Assembly: GCA_000469685.2 (NCBI GenBank)
Contig: LS997567.1
Coordinates: forward strand, 14,269,785 to 14,333,784
Length of the DNA stretch: 64,000 nucleotides
From: Haemonchus contortus
Taxonomy: Eukaryota; Nematoda; Chromadorea; Rhabditida; Trichostrongylidae
Direction of reading: 5' to 3'
The notes beneath the pieces were generated by a model. That model saw only the letters and a program-made list of their open reading frames with translations, ran no database searches and was not told where the DNA came from. Positions 32,179 through 46,080 of the stretch are shown piece by piece; position 1 is the stretch's first letter, and the number at the start of each line of letters is the position of its first letter. The translations under genes and the position numbers were made by a program.

Positions 32179-34990
32179 TGCTCATCGTAAGGATTACTTA
32201 GTAATTTTTCAATCCGTTTTTCTCGGCGAAAATTAGCGACATCGCTCTGATGACACAGGCTGAAGCACAGATCATCATGGAAGAAGGAGATAGGCTAAAT
32301 GATCTGAAAATGTGCTTTTCTTCTCGAAGTTCACATTGTCAGAAATCTCGAGAAGTTTTCGAGGCCTGTCTAGTTAGAGTTGTTATTGTCAAAAGAAGTT
32401 TCTCCAGATTCCGAAGCCTATCTAGTAAGGTTGTTGTTGTCCAAGGAAGTTTCTCCCAATCGAATCAGCAGATGCATTCACCTCGGCGGCCATATTTTTG
32501 TCATACTTCTGTAGTTTTCGCGATGAAATCACTCCCTAGAAGATGTGTTGAGAAAAGAGGCTGTAATTGATACAAGGCTACCGATTTGGGGCTTGCCTTT
32601 GAATTATCCCCGCATTGAGAAATCACGAACTTCTGTGCGGGAAGTATCAAAACGGCAAGTGATTTCGAAAAAGGACTCATTAACCTCGAAAACGCGCACA
32701 AACATGGAACGGCTGGTGGATGGGAGCGAGGCTTAACTATTTTTCGAAAAGTAATTGACTGAGAGCGTCAAAGCATGGTACGTGAGCTCAGGTATATGGA
32801 AATATAATAGGATATGTAGATTAGAAGAAACTATTTGAACGAGAGAATTGCGCTCTTCCGAATAATGTCCCTATATTCATGGCGAACCCTGTAGAAGGAT
32901 CAGGAATTGAGAGCTCCGCGGATCATAAACCATGATCGTGGTTTACGCAGAAGAGACATCAGCAACTCAAAGATCGTGGGCGATATAGATGGGGAGGCGC
33001 ATGAGGAAGTGAAATAGTACAAGGCTTCGAGAGTTTCCACAATTAGAGTGGCGTTCATCTTTAAGTTGAACTCAACCGACATTCATACGCTCTCTTACGA
33101 TCATTGTTTTGATGGAACTCTGAAAAATAGAAGATTTTCAGTATATACATTTGGACCACGAAGCCAATGACAATTGCTGCATAGAATTCGGCAATCCCCG
33201 CTTTGAACTGCCTTTTAATGTCGATGGGGTAAGTTTAGTTGCTCGCTATGGATAGCTATTTATTACGTACACAAGTGTTGTTGAGTGTTCCAGAAAAAAA
33301 AGACTCAGTTACACTGCATGTATCCTCCGATACATGATCTCGTTGACATCATTGAGAAAGCATCCTAACTGAATTAGATTGCCAAATATCACACAATTCT
33401 GCATGTGTTTTGATACCTTTATTGCACTTTCTGGCTAGCTACAAATTTTGCACTTGTCGACAGCATTTTAATTCGAATAAAGATTATGCTTGACGAGATT
33501 GATCTGGTTTGGTGATTCACTTACTAATTTGGTTCTCTTTCTCAGAATAGATCGAGATGTTGTCGTGTGGACCACACTTGACCTCACTGTTGATGAGAGG
33601 CAATGCCCTGACAGGGGTGACTATTTCCAGAAATCAGTTCAGCGTGAACGGTGAACTGTTCCAATACGATTCCACCACATAGCGGAGTTGTTGTAGTTAA
33701 GCTTTTTTTGGCAGTCTAAGTCAAACTTAGGTATTAAGTACCAATTGAATCACGCACGCTAACGCGTGCATCACAGCATAAGCATCAGTTTACCTCTCAA
33801 GACACTTCTCCTTCCTTCCCAGTATTTGGGCTGTTACGAAATCGAGTTAAGATTTCTTGTCCTCAGTACCAACCGGTTCGGTGCGTAAAACTTTTCCATC
33901 TTTTCGTCCTCTGAGCTCACAAATGCTCTATCGGTTGTCCCCTATTCCCACCTATTCCAAACATTCCCGAAGTCTTCAGGTGCATCCTCAGACGAAACAG
34001 GATTTTTTGACAGAAAGTACAAGGAGTTCCCGGCTTTGGTAAAAAGCGGACCTCAACGCGCGTCAATACGACGGAACCCAATTGTGGCTAAATTTTAATA
34101 TAAGCTTGTCACAAGCCCTAGAAGGGCGTCTTTCATACAATATGATAGGCTATTGGATTGAAAGAGTATTCTACCAACACCCTAGGTGCACCCTTCCCTT
34201 TACAATGACGTTATAAAAAAGGGACGAATGGATTACGACTGAAAGTCTTTGAGTTGACCCTAATAGTTCACGACCCTAATAGTTCGGTCAGGATGCGCTA
34301 CAGTAATTCAGAAGCAGACCGAAAGAGTACTTACGCAACCTATCACACAAGATCTCCGGATTAAAAATAGTTGAATATGAGTGAGACAGTAAAGAGAGGT
34401 TGAGAATACTGCGTCTTCTTTTCGACACTGGAATATAGGTCTGTTTCGGCTTCGAGCACATCAGGGAATCGCCGAGTCCCTGATTTGATATTAGACACGG
34501 AGAGCATTTTACAAGGAATATTTAATCATTTGGAGGCCTCAATGCAGCAAGACAACAGGATGTATCATTCAAAAGGCGAAGGAGAAAAGTACGCATAAAT
34601 TGATTCAAGTCCGAGTAGATTGAGAGCGAAACCATCGATCAGTGTTTGGTACTAAGCGGAATCTGTTCTTGCTTCGACGTCTGTTTTCATCCAAAATATG
34701 ATAATTAATTAAAACATGTAAAATAGTTGTTTGAAAACAGTTTCGCCACGGGGGTTCATTTCTACTGTCACGAGCGAACACAACAATCGACAATTTATTT
34801 GTCTCAACCTGAAATTCGGGTTACTAAACCTCGGAATAAGAATTTCAAAGCGCGAGGTAATGGCACCGAGCGGAAAATCCATCAATAACAAATATTACCT
34901 GAATCGTATAATCAAGCAACAGTCTTAGGATAACAAATCAGTCAGAAATGCTGCGTTCGCAAGTGCCGGTCTTTTACTAGTACACTGGTA
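32179..34990. other. Unassigned stretch with small local repeats
   Basis: A ~50-bp unit (GTTGTTRTTGTC...GAAGTTTCTCC) is duplicated at about 32365-32470. The minus ORF 33082-32900 (60 codons) is unassigned. No gene is supported. Confidence 0.35.
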
Positions 34991-37680
34991 CGAGAAAGGG
35001 TTCCGCTTCGTCGCGCGTCCGTCGAAACTAAGTTCGCCGTGCATGCGGCGGGTCCACCCGCTACTGACGGGCGTCGGAGTGGTGAGCGGGGCATACGATT
35101 TGCGCTTGGTCAACGGCAGTCAGCCAAAGAGAAGATATCACGGACAAATGCAAAACATTCGCTCCATTGACACTCGATGGTACTGTGATGTCATCTCGAG
35201 ACCTTGGTGGGGTGCGCCGCGAGCGAAACGGGTGGGGTGACCTACATTTGACGGACGCGCACAACGTACGTTCCCAACTAGAAGGAGTGCGTGGGCAGAG
35301 AGTTGATAGTCATTGAGTGACACGTTCGGAATTGTTGGGGTAGACAGGTTGTGGTGTGAGGCTAGGGATAGAAGTGGATGGGGAGAAGATCCCATCACTC
35401 CCACCATGGCAATCAGTCCCGGTGCATCTATTTTCATTATCGATGGGGAGACATGGAACAAGCTAGGCCGGCCACTGCTTATCAATGTTACAGTAGCTGT
35501 GACGGCACGACGGGAATAATGATCGTATTAAGATCCAGGCAAGAGTCCCACTGAACAGTCTTTAAAGAGGGGTAACACTACTTACGTGGACGAGATATGA
35601 TGAGAGATTTGAATGGATCGTGGACCACATTATGGGATGGTACACAAGTAGAAACATATGCTCAATTTTTGCGTCACTAGACAACAAAAAGAAGTTGTTT
35701 CAGGATGGCTCAGGCACGTGCACGAGTGCACAAGCAGAGCTCAAGTTTAAAAATGCTATAGTAGTGCTTAGAAAACTGCAGAACTAGACCATTACCTTTT
35801 TCGGTGAAGCCTAAAGTAGAGGCAATGTTGGAAGAAATGGCTCGTCATGAAATAGGAGGTAGAGCATAGTAAGTGGGAAGCACCGCAGGTGGTTGTGCTC
35901 GAAGAAAGCGCGAAAATAAGGATTTGTGTTGACTATGAAGACACGGTGAGTCCGCAATTAGACATTAATCACTACCCATTGCCTAGGCCAGACCATTTAC
36001 TTCACATGCTACAGGAAGGTAAAAGGTTTTCGAAAGTTGTTTTTCCACATGACTATGTGCAAAATGATGTGGAGGAGAGCTCAAGAGAGTATACCGCGAT
36101 CGATGAGCATAAGGGATCACTCGAGATACGCGATTCCCTTTTGGAATAGCGACAGCACTAGCAATACTCCACTGGATAATGAAGGAGACGCTTGTAGAGA
36201 TTAAAAAATGTGAACTCATGCAAACGATTTTGCTGTTACACGTCCATATGATAAACACATTCGGAAAAACGAAAGAATGTCTCAAATAGACCAAACGAGG
36301 TCGGGCTATGCTTCAAGAAATGTGAATTTTCTTTAAAGGAAATGGAGTTTTCGAGCCACGTGCCTTGTGGAAAGGGCATTAGGCCATCTCTCGCTATTTC
36401 AGAAGCGATGCTGAACATGCCGGTGCCTAGGAATCTGAAAGAGTTGTAGTCTTATCTAGGCATGATACAATACTATAAGAAATTTATCTCTCGATTAGCA
36501 ATATTGGCGGCGCTGTTAAATAGCCGTTTGCGCAGGAAAGGTGTGCCGTGGAAGTGGGGTACCAGAGAGGAGAAAGCTCTCACAAAATATGTGTAAGTTT
36601 ATAGCAACGGGAACATTAGCACATCATAATTTGGATAATTTGGTAGTGTTAGCCATCGGTGATGCAACCGAGAAATAAATAGAGAAGGAGGCGTCGAGAA
36701 TAGTATATGAAGCCGAAAAATTCAATCAGTTCCATCTTGATCGACGGTTTACGCTGTAGTCCGATCACCAACCTTTGAAAGGATGCTAGGACCGAACGGT
36801 ATACGTTTGATAGCAGCGAATAGTCTGCATATATGGGGATTGAGGCTCATGCTATACTCTTTCGAGGTGCAATATAAGAAGTTCTTTGAGTTCGGTGACG
36901 TAGACTAGTTATCTTTGTTGTCTGACCTAGAAGAATTGCCAAGCGCAGAATTTGTGGTCATTGAAGTGCAGGAAGAGATAATGGCGGTGGAAAGGATGGA
37001 TGACCTACCTGTAAAAAAGCTAGGATAGCTGAGGCTGCAAAACAGGTTGTCTGCTGCATTTGGCGATAGATTGTATTGTTTGGAACGGCCGAAAAAGTCA
37101 CGATGATAAACTAAAGCCGTTTACGGTGAAGAAGATCTCGCTGAAATTGCCTAATGGTTGCATACAGTAGGGATATAGGGTAGCTATGCCTATGAAATTT
37201 CAGTTGATAGTGCTAATTCAGTTAATAGTTGATAGCGATTCCAGTTAATAGAGACTCTTACTGGCAGTCACTATAAAAGGAACAGAATGATCACTTCGGC
37301 CCTAATCAAGATATGGTTCCTGGGAATAGATAGAGTTTCAGAAGACGTGGTAAAAAAAACGTAAAGCTTGTGCAGCTACGAGCGCGAATCCGGTCAGAAT
37401 GCCCCTCCATACGTGAGAATACCTGCAGGAAGTCTTCAAAAACAGTCTACAAATCTGCCCATAGACCTCTGCGAGACGGGTGATGGAGTAAAATGGTTGG
37501 TGGTGGTGGATGCGAAATTTAGGTGGCCGAAGTGATCAAGATGTAGGCTACACCACAGCAGGAAAAGGCAAAAACAACACTGAAGCCAAAGAAAATATTC
37601 ACAGGGAAGGATACTCGGTCGCAGTGGCCAATGAGATGTATACCTCCGTAGATGGTTTAGCACGCTGATCTCAAATCTGT
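34991..37680 (+). mobile_element. Ty3/gypsy retrotransposon remnant
   Basis: Plus-strand order is as follows. A protease piece has SPGASIFIIDGETWNKLGRP (about 35418-35480), resembling DTGAxIxxI...TW..LGRP with the catalytic DT mutated. Then comes the RT: PKVEAMLEEMARHEI (about 35810), VVVLEESAKIRICVDYED and INHYPLPRPDHLLHML (35889-36015), and GKRFSKVV; the second RT half holds FISRLAILAALLN (about 36483). RNase H is marked by KFNQFHLDRRFTL and SDHQPLKG (about 36718-36785). Integrase is marked by KWLVVVDAKFRWPKV (about 37493). Dozens of stops and shifts are present. No LTRs were found. Ty3/gypsy is chosen over BEL because of the YPLPR.D and SDHKPL phrases. Confidence 0.83.
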
Positions 37681-39130
37681 GTTTCAGATCTGCGAAACTA
37701 TCCTGGGAACAAAGTTACGGGACCAGTGCCTCCATGTGTTATATCACAGCACTGAACGGAACACCGAGCCCAGCAAAGTCCTGATCTGCGCAACAGTGGA
37801 CGAGCGGATAGTGTGGTGGACTGGGCACATGGCATCAGGGTTCGATTCTTTGATGTATGTGCTCGTTTTGCTTTTCCAAAAAATGTGTCCTAGAAGCTTG
37901 CAAAACATTTTTGGGCTCAATATTGACCATCTACGAAGATATCCCACATTTTACGAACGCTGCGGAGGTGTTACAGGGAAGACGTTTTTTGCCCCTCACC
38001 GGTTCAATAGGGTTGGAGCTCACTCGAACAAAAGAGGGATTCTGAACAATCGCTCGAAATGAGCTTCAGAAGCTTCATGGAAGTTGGTTCCAAATGACTC
38101 ATCGGATCAAATGCTCTTCAGCATGTTACCAGCGGAATATTCTGGCCGAACGTGGTACCATCGCATTTGATGGAAGACTTTCGTTCATGCAGCGTAACGT
38201 GGGCGCCATCTAGGGAGAGGCAGTAATAAAGAGCTTTTGAGCCGTATTACTCGATGCTATAAGATCAATTCGTTACCCACTGCGAGTCCGTGAAAAGCGA
38301 TCACAATTATCCTCTGCGGTCGCCTGATGATGACAGCGACGATGGATCAGTGTTTTTGCGAAAGAAACCTCCTACGTTTGTGGGGATATAGAGGCTCCGA
38401 AGTGAAACGTAGCCCTCAAGTTTGTGATCTGGCCTATGAGCTCCAATTTTATGGAACTGGTGGAAGAGATCATACATAGCCTTTTATAGTTGAAGACTCA
38501 AAAGAAGCCGCACCTCCTCGAACATGAGGAGTACGTTTTATATAGTGCCGTCTACGGAAATAAAGAGGGCATGAGCTTACGAATTAGTCTGTTATTAACT
38601 ATTTTACGGTGTCTTATGTGGTCGCAAGTATCAGGTGCAATACAAGCGGGTCGATCTGCCTACTTGTGGAGATTAGCGGGTAAGTTGAAAGGATCAGTTA
38701 CCATAAAATTAATAAAGGAGTCTCATTGCACAACAGGCATTTCCACTGGATATCGCTTCATCAATAATGAAGGCCCATAGAGGGAAAATCTCTAACAATT
38801 CATAGGGGAATTCAGGGTTTTTAGAACAGCTGTGGTATCATGCCCCATCGCATAACCACGTTTACCTCTTGAAAGAGCTCCTTGAAAGTATGTTTACCTC
38901 AAAAATGAGCGGATAGTCATATGTGCAAACAAAGCTAAAAACTATTGCTCTACAGGGTTTCTTCAACAATGCCAGTTAACCTGTACCACCGCTTTGAAAC
39001 GGACAGCATCAGTAGAATGTATGGATGTAACCCTCCCGAAAAGGGCTGTGGTCGGATGAGTCATTCGACCGCCGTCTACCGTAAGTGCAGGGAGCTGATA
39101 CACCCGATAATTTTCTAGACTTTATTATCC
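37681..39130. other. Unassigned stretch after gypsy integrase
   Basis: The plus ORF 37679-38062 and another at 38490-38780 have no family signal. A GGTTCGATTC box at about 37842 has a weak A-box-like sequence upstream, too poor to call a SINE or tRNA. Confidence 0.35.
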
Positions 39131-41200
39131 GGTGCGATGTGTTGAGGATTCTGTGATGGCATTCCCCAGATTGTGTTTCGGAATTGTTGTTATGCCCTCC
39201 AGTATCCTGTCGCGTTTATATTGAATGTATCGCTTTCATTCGGTGAAGTCCCCAATGTGTGGAAGAATGCACTGGTAACTCCCATTTCAAAGGTTGCTGA
39301 CGCTAGCACGCCATCTCGTTTCAGGCCGACTAGTATTTGCCTCGTGGCGGAAAAACTTCTCGAAAAACTTATTTGTGAGAAGTTGCTTTGTTGGCTAAAG
39401 GGAAGAGAGGGGTATCCCAGTTGAGCAGCATGACTTCATGCCCGCAGTCTCTACTATGACGCTCCTATCTCACTCACTCTATGACTGGCTCATAGCCCTT
39501 AACAGTAGGAAATTGACGATTCTATGATTCTGTGATTTTTTGATCTTACCAAGACTTTCGACAAAGGGTGTCATCGGAAACTTGTCAGAAAGCTGGACGT
39601 TCTGGGTATACATTGTTGATTTTGAGCCTGGCTCTGTTCGTATCTTGAGGCGAGAAATATGACCGTCAAGCTCGGGAATGAATTTGCAGAGAGGCTTCCT
39701 TGCACCAGTGATGTCCCGCAAGGCAAGACCTTTCTCCACCGTTATTCCTAATGTACACTGCCGATTTGTCTGATGCCCTTAAAGTCCATCCAAGTGTTGA
39801 GATAAAAATGTTGCAGATGATATCAGAATATATTGTACTTATTCCAGCCATGAGAAGCCTGAGGCACATAGGTTGCTAAGCTTGACCATAGAGAAGATGT
39901 TGGATTGGTGCAACCAATGGGATATCCCACTCAACCTTGCAAAAACCACTCAATTGCACTTAGGCTCCAGTTCACCGAAGTCATACCAGATTTCGGGTGT
40001 CTCAATAAGAAGAGAATCTGCAGTCAACGACCTTGGACTTCTAGCAGACAACCTGTTGAGCTTTAATGACAATGTCACTGCTGTTGCAAGGAAAGCTCTC
40101 GCAAGGCCTGACAAGTTGAACATGAAAAGTTCAAAGTATAACCTATCTTTAGTGGTTAGTTTTTGGCTTTTGAGAAATCATCAAACGAGAAATCAAAGTG
40201 CAAGCCAGTGAATACTACTTATTCCAGCCATACCAAAGGAGTTGAAATGGGTATTCTATTCACTATAGGAGGCTGCCAAGAAGTTGCTTCAATACGGTCT
40301 ATAATTCTTTCTTTTTTCGTGTCGCGCGTTGGATACGTTTGCTGCCGCATAATCTTCTTTAATGTAAATTTTCATTACATTTTCATGCACAGTCAAAGAA
40401 AACCAACGTTCTTGAGGTTCTTAGAGTACAAGGTGTTGAGTAGCGCATAAAGCTACACAGCTAATGAGCTATTCTGGTGCATGTCAGTTGTGGTGTGCTA
40501 TTCCAAATGATATTCCTCGCATGTGGAATCGACGCTGTTGCTTGTATATGTCGGGCTTCTCAATTATCAGTGGCCAGTTACCATGTTCTATTATATGTCC
40601 TTGTGGTCGGTTTCGTCGTGCCTAATTGCGCTTATACTCTTCGTGTATGCTTGACGATCAAGCTGGTGAAGACCAGAGATTAACCAAGCTATCTGTTCAC
40701 TACACAACTTAAAACTAACCCAAACTAGTCATAGCGACGCTTCCAGACCCGAACTCTCCATTGGCAGTTGGTACTTGTACGCTTTGTTTGGTAGCAGCAT
40801 CGCGCTACCCTGGCTTGCCAATTCTAAGTGATTGGCCGGTAAACCCGTATTTTGGCAAGTTCCTATGACCTTTGGTACCCTTGGTGTACTCAATTTATTG
40901 TCAATAGGATTATTATCCTACAATTTTGAAAATTGGTTCTCCCTGTGTTAGTTCTCTAGCTCTCGTCTTGCACTACACTCAAGCTTTCTGACTCATTGTC
41001 GCTAGTTCACCATGCTCAGCATCTAGGTATCCTATAACAACTAGATGGCGGTTAGGTATCCTTGGCTAATTTTCCCACCTTTTTTGACTTGTCGTGGAAA
41101 TTAACCTTTTAGTTCGAGCTCTTATCTTTGCGTCCCATGTTCATATTTTTGACGGTATGTCGATTGACGTACTAAACAATAAACAATAAACAATAAACTC
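39131..41200 (+). mobile_element. CR1/Jockey-like LINE, RT remnant with tail
   Basis: The RT starts with DGIPQIVFRNCCYALQYP (about 39155), then SFGEVPNVWKNALVTPISK and FRPTSICLVAEKLLEKLI (39230-39390). In shifted frames come FDLTKTFDKG (first catalytic Asp, about 39540), DVPQGK (about 39710), a decayed ADDIRIY block (about 39815), then LNLAKTTQLHLGS and NDLGLLADN (39930-40050). The 3' part to about 41200 is non-coding-like and ends in repeated AAACAAT (41173-41198), a LINE-type tail. Stops and shifts kill it. A CR1-type clade is likely. It is not obviously the same family as the 10.1-11.0 kb fragment. Confidence 0.8.
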
Positions 41201-41214
41201 ATCTTACGTTTATC

Positions 41215-41640
41215 TAGGGCGTTTAATGAATATGGACAATAGCTTGAAAGAAGAGTTGGTGAAACGGCAGAAAGCAGCGCGGACAGCCTCCAGACCTCTG
41301 AAAGAAGTCACCAACCATCTGGCTGATTCGGAACTTCGCAGTAGCCTGTTCGATTCCACTGTTGTTCCTGCTCTCTAGTACGGGTCGGAGACCTAGGTGA
41401 CCAGTGCATCCACGTCAAGGGCTTCGAACATTAGTCACAGAACACGTCTTTTGAGCTCGAATTAGGTCCCTCAACATCGAGCGGGCCTCCGCTGTTCCGA
41501 AATGCGCGGAATATCTCGCCTTCGCGATCCGGCGGAATACATGGAAAACGCCAAACTCCGGTGGGCCGGTCATTTCATGAGAAGAGATTTTGACAGTTAC
41601 ATAAGAAGAACAGGCGAGTGGGCTCCCGTAGGATCTTCAC
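41215..41640 (+). mobile_element. RTE LINE 3' fragment
   Basis: Reads GRLVNMDNSLKEELVKRQKA (about 41220-41275), then LRSSLFDSTVVPAL and YGSET, then a frame with AKLRWAGHF-like residues. This is the C-terminal part of RTE RT, as in the 4-5.7 kb copy. An (ATTT)n/(AATA)n stretch follows at 41647-41690. Confidence 0.82.
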
Positions 41641-41942
41641 GATATAAGTTTATTTATTTATTTATTTATAAATAAACAAATGAATGAATAATTATAAGTG
41701 TTTTTGAACTAAGTAGATTTTTCTTCTGCTATGACATGTCGCTGGTTTTCAAAGCACTTCTTCACGCGATTTGGAGATGCCTGCAAGGTTTTGTCTTCCG
41801 TTTAGTCAAGTACGTGGTTTGAAGTGACGCCTGATGCAATTTTTTTCTTTGTTCCTCCTGTGTGAACTTACCTATTTCAGGCCTTTTTCTAGATTATCGA
41901 TCTGCTTATGAGGAAATGAAAGGTATCATACTGTCATTGTAG

Positions 41943-42187
41943 AGTGAATAAGGATAGCGAAGAGACTGCGACCATTTCGGATGATTTGGAAACCGAACCA
42001 AATCACCTCAGGCATCGAAAAATCGCTGAAGGTGGTAAATTCAGCATACAGAGGTTTTCCGTTTTTGAGGAAAACGTCCCGCAAATTGCAGTGACCAAGT
42101 CCTTCACAAAGGCCTATGCCTGCTCTCCACTGCTCCCAACCATTGCTGTGAACGGTCTTGCTTTTACGTTTCAAGTGCTTTCTCGTG
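41943..42187 (+). CDS. Candidate coding exon
   Basis: This is an open plus frame between a possible acceptor (TTGTAG at 41942) and a donor CGTG|GTAAGC at 42188. It encodes GGKFSIQRFSVFEENVPQIA and related protein-like sequence (82 residues). The minus strand is also open here, so orientation is uncertain. A downstream TTGTTTCAG acceptor at about 42698 could follow. No family is recognised. Confidence 0.22.
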
Positions 42188-44380
42188 GTAAGCACTTACC
42201 GAGAGTCATTCTACATTTGGTAATCAGATTCGAAATAAGCAGCCGAAAGTACAGCAGTGTAGCAGTGTAAGTCTCATTTCAAATGGCCGCTTTGGTTTGT
42301 GATTATTCCTAAGGTAAGATCCCTTGTAAATGCGTCCTGTGTGAGGAGGCGCGAGGTGGTTATGGCGAAAATGGAAAGTTCAATTACAAACCGAACCGAG
42401 CATCAAAAAAGGTTTGCGAAGGCGATAAGGTAAAAACAACATAAAACATTTTTACTACTCAAAGAAAAGACCTCACAAAATGCAAGACCCGGGCTCCTAC
42501 AGAATCCCCATCACGCTCACGCACATGAGGCGTCTCGCTTGTAGCTCCATTAAGATGGCGCACCTATGTTCGTGTCTTTTGCGCTCTTTTGTCGCCTATC
42601 CCAGCAGCATAATTTTGTTCAGAGGACCTTTTCTCAATTTTGATACACAGATAAATCACCACCTGAAAATACGTCTAGCAGTATAGGTCTTGTTTCAGTT
42701 GACCTTCATTGTTTGTATAATTGCAAAATCCCTTTATGTAATTGTTTTTCTGGAACCGGACTACGATGCCCTGCTCATAAATATTGGACGACCGTGATGG
42801 CACACTCCCGAGCTCAGAGTAGCCTTTATTTCTAGCACATAAAATGGAAGAATATTCAGGTTTGCGGAGAATGCATCAATATGATGGGACGTTGTCGAAT
42901 CCAGGCCTTTTGTACATGCGTTCTGCATTTGTACTCTTCGGTAGCTCGAAGGACCTGTAAAGTTAGCGCTAGATGAGCTGTTTAAAAACTAGTCATTTGT
43001 TCAAACACTACCGTAGTATTGGTAGTACTCACTCACCGGAACCTTTTTTAAACTCTGGATTGTAGCGGACCTGTTACAAAAATTGTTCTGGTGTGCTGGT
43101 GTGTTGCTGTGCAGCAACAACTCTGGTAAAATCACCTCACTTTTTCAACAATTAGTTACACGAATCACTTCTGTACCACAATTTTCTTATGCTTAAATTA
43201 TACTCGGTAAGCACATGGTGCAAGCTTAATGTCTGTTTCGTGTTACTACCCGCGTAAGTTGGTGGGTGAACTTCTCCGCAAATGCCCTCCGAAAGTAGGC
43301 AAATGTGACTTTTTCAGCTGAAACTTTCTTTGCCTCCTCTTAGCCTGCTGCATTTATAACTACCCACAACAGCAGTGAGCAAGCGTAATATTAGCACATC
43401 TCAGCTGCTCTCTAGCTGCTTCACTACCCTTGTCCCATATATGACATCCTCAACAGGCCGTCACAGAGACAACGTTCGAGCGAGAATAAGGGATTACTAT
43501 GTAGGGCAACTGCTGCTATTGCGAACTGCTAGCCTGGCTGGTTATATATGCACTTTGCTTGACATCTTAAATAACCCGACTTCTTTAGTCGCGAATCCAT
43601 CGCTACATAGCTTCACCCTTCAATGGAGAGGATGTAATTGAGAAGGACCAAGAAAGTTTTTTGAGCTTTAAAGACAACACTAAGGCTTGATTTCACAAAT
43701 TGTCTCTTTAGTGAAGTCCCGACAGCGCCATACGCCTTTTCTGTTCTTATATAACTTTTTCAAATAACAGTAACTAATGGAAATTAATTATAATGGTGGA
43801 AAATTCATTCGTTTTGGCCGAGAAATTACCGAAAAGGCTTTTCGCACGGGTTTAATCACTAACAAATCTCTAGCTTCTTGGTGCAAATATACGTGTTGCG
43901 ACCTGATGTGAAGAATAGGGAATAAAATCGCGGAAAAAAGCGACCAGTGCATGCTTCAGAAGAAAAAGCCCTTTCGCAGGCGCATCCATGCATGCGTGTA
44001 GATTGCGGCTGCTATTCCGCATTTCGGCCCAACGAAAGGCTTTCAGCCTAGTGAATGGGAGTTACATGAGACTAAGCTTCTCATTCGAATGCGATTTCAG
44101 GGTCATAGCAGGCTGCCCAAAACGAGAAGGATTAATATGGCATCTGTACTTTCAATGCACGAACGCTTGCATTAGGAGCATTTATCGAATATCTGGTGAT
44201 GCATCGGACTGATCGAGTAGAGAAGACTACTGCTGAAGAGCAATTGACCTCTGCCGTTCTCGAGACTGGGAAATAATCAACCTTTAAAACATGCAACAGC
44301 ATAGGAGTCAGCACTGCAGGTTCCTCGTCAACACGTACTTGGCCATATTCATATGAAAATTCGACAAAATAAAACGGACG
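42188..44380. other. Unassigned stretch
   Basis: Only short ORFs (88 codons or fewer). No repeats or RNA genes were recognised. Confidence 0.4.
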
Positions 44381-44389
44381 ATTGCCATT

Positions 44390-46080
44390 GAAAAGGTGGG
44401 GCTCAACCCCAGCTCGCTTACGCATGATCACCAGACAGCGAAGAAGAGAGGTTAAAAGCGTTCCGTATGGACCTGGAAAGGCTCCACAAGGAAGTCCACC
44501 CTCTCATCAAAAATATTGTCAACGACTTCATGCCGATATCGACCCCAGACGAACGATTGAGAAGCTTCACACCGTCAATCACGGAATGGAATGGAGTGAA
44601 CACGATTGAATGCTAACATGGTTATACTTATCGACAAAGACCGTCCATGTTGGATTTAAGATTCTTTACCATCTGCATTAAACTTAAGAGTCACCTTGTG
44701 TAATCGACTGAAGTCTTGAAGTCTACACGGAATCGGCGCGTCTTATCCGCGCTAGTTTCTGTTTTCATTGCATGAAGAGGGAGCAGCGGATCCTGAAATT
44801 TGAAGCCCCAAAGCTAATTTCTGTATTTTCTGGTTTCTTTTACATGTTTAGAGGAAGATCAATTACCACGATCAACCCATTATCGGCAACGTCGACGAGA
44901 AGTACGACCAGCTCTATGTTCACAAGAAAGCTAGAAAGGCAAAGGGTTCGAAATTCGCCGGAAACGCCTCTTTTCTGCTATTTTCGATCGAACCTGCGAA
45001 CCCTCATGATTAAGTGATAAGGTAAGATCGGATCAGGAAAAGAGCAGCAGTTCTGAGCGAATCCGTCGAGCATGAAAGGAGGCAACGCCAACTGAAGATC
45101 TTTTAAATACAAACCGAGACTGCTATTTTACGCCATGCCGATCGAACAATTGCTGCGTAGACAATAAAGGTTATCTACGGCTTCTGCTCTGATCTCTTCA
45201 ACAACCATGTCTGCCTGCCTGTATACCATCTTAGACAAGGTGGATATGCCGCCCCTTGAATCCTTTCTTCGAAACTTCGACATGCCACCACGTTGATGAG
45301 AATGTTGTGCCCCTGGCCATGATAAGTATCAAATGAGATCAGCTAGAACGCTCTCGACCAGTTGACGTCAAACCCGGCCCTTCTCGAGATATCTGTTGGA
45401 ATGCAAAGTGCCCACTTTGTGTAAGATTGGAGTCTGCTATATGAGCAAGGGGATCTAGACAACTCGAGCTGCTGTATAACCCGGACGCTACAGGCTACTA
45501 TCGCTCAACCTGCCTACTGCCTGTTATGAGTCAACTCTTGACACGAGTAATTCACAATTTCATTGGTAGAACATCCGTCGAGCAAAAGTGGAGATGTAGA
45601 TTGAGGAAATGTGTGCCATGTGAGCAAGCAGAGTACTTGAAGGTGTTCGATACATTGACCAAATCACATTTTGACAAGATTCGCTGAAGTGTCGAGGCCT
45701 CCGATACCGTCAAAAAGTAAGAGGTAACTGAGCCCTCAATGACAATGGAGATCCTGCTCAATGTATTGAGAGTAGAATCTGATAATTCTACACGAGAGTT
45801 ATCGCTAAAGTGAATTGAGGGGTTTGCAAGGGCGGTACCAACTCAAACAGAATTCCATTGTCACTATGGACCAGGGCATGTGTCATTCGGATTAGGAAGA
45901 CATGGGCGTGAAGGTAGACAACAAGCATTCACACTATATTTTTGCAGACGACGTTGTGACGTTATATGATAACACCGAATATCCCTCTAGCGAAAAGCAT
46001 GCTGGCTAAACTTGACGGCCCTCATGAAAAAACTGGCTGCAGCAGAGCTATGCGGAGACGATATATATGAGTAAGGTACG
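44390..46080 (+). mobile_element. RTE LINE remnant with endonuclease piece
   Basis: The segment 44440-44610 reads, in two frames, EERLKAFRMDLERLHKEVHP and DPRRTIEKLHTVNHGMEWSE. These fit the APE-type endonuclease of RTE elements. NVDEKYDQLYVHKKA follows near 44900. Then come remnants of the RT up to FADDVVTL (about 45940-45965). The copy is heavily decayed. It retains the N-terminal part that the 4-5.7 kb copy lacks. Confidence 0.75.

Noticed and set aside
37790..37866. tRNA or SINE suggested by GGTTCGATTC
   Set aside because: The A-box-like sequence is poor, there is no acceptor stem, and no matching repeat elsewhere in the window.
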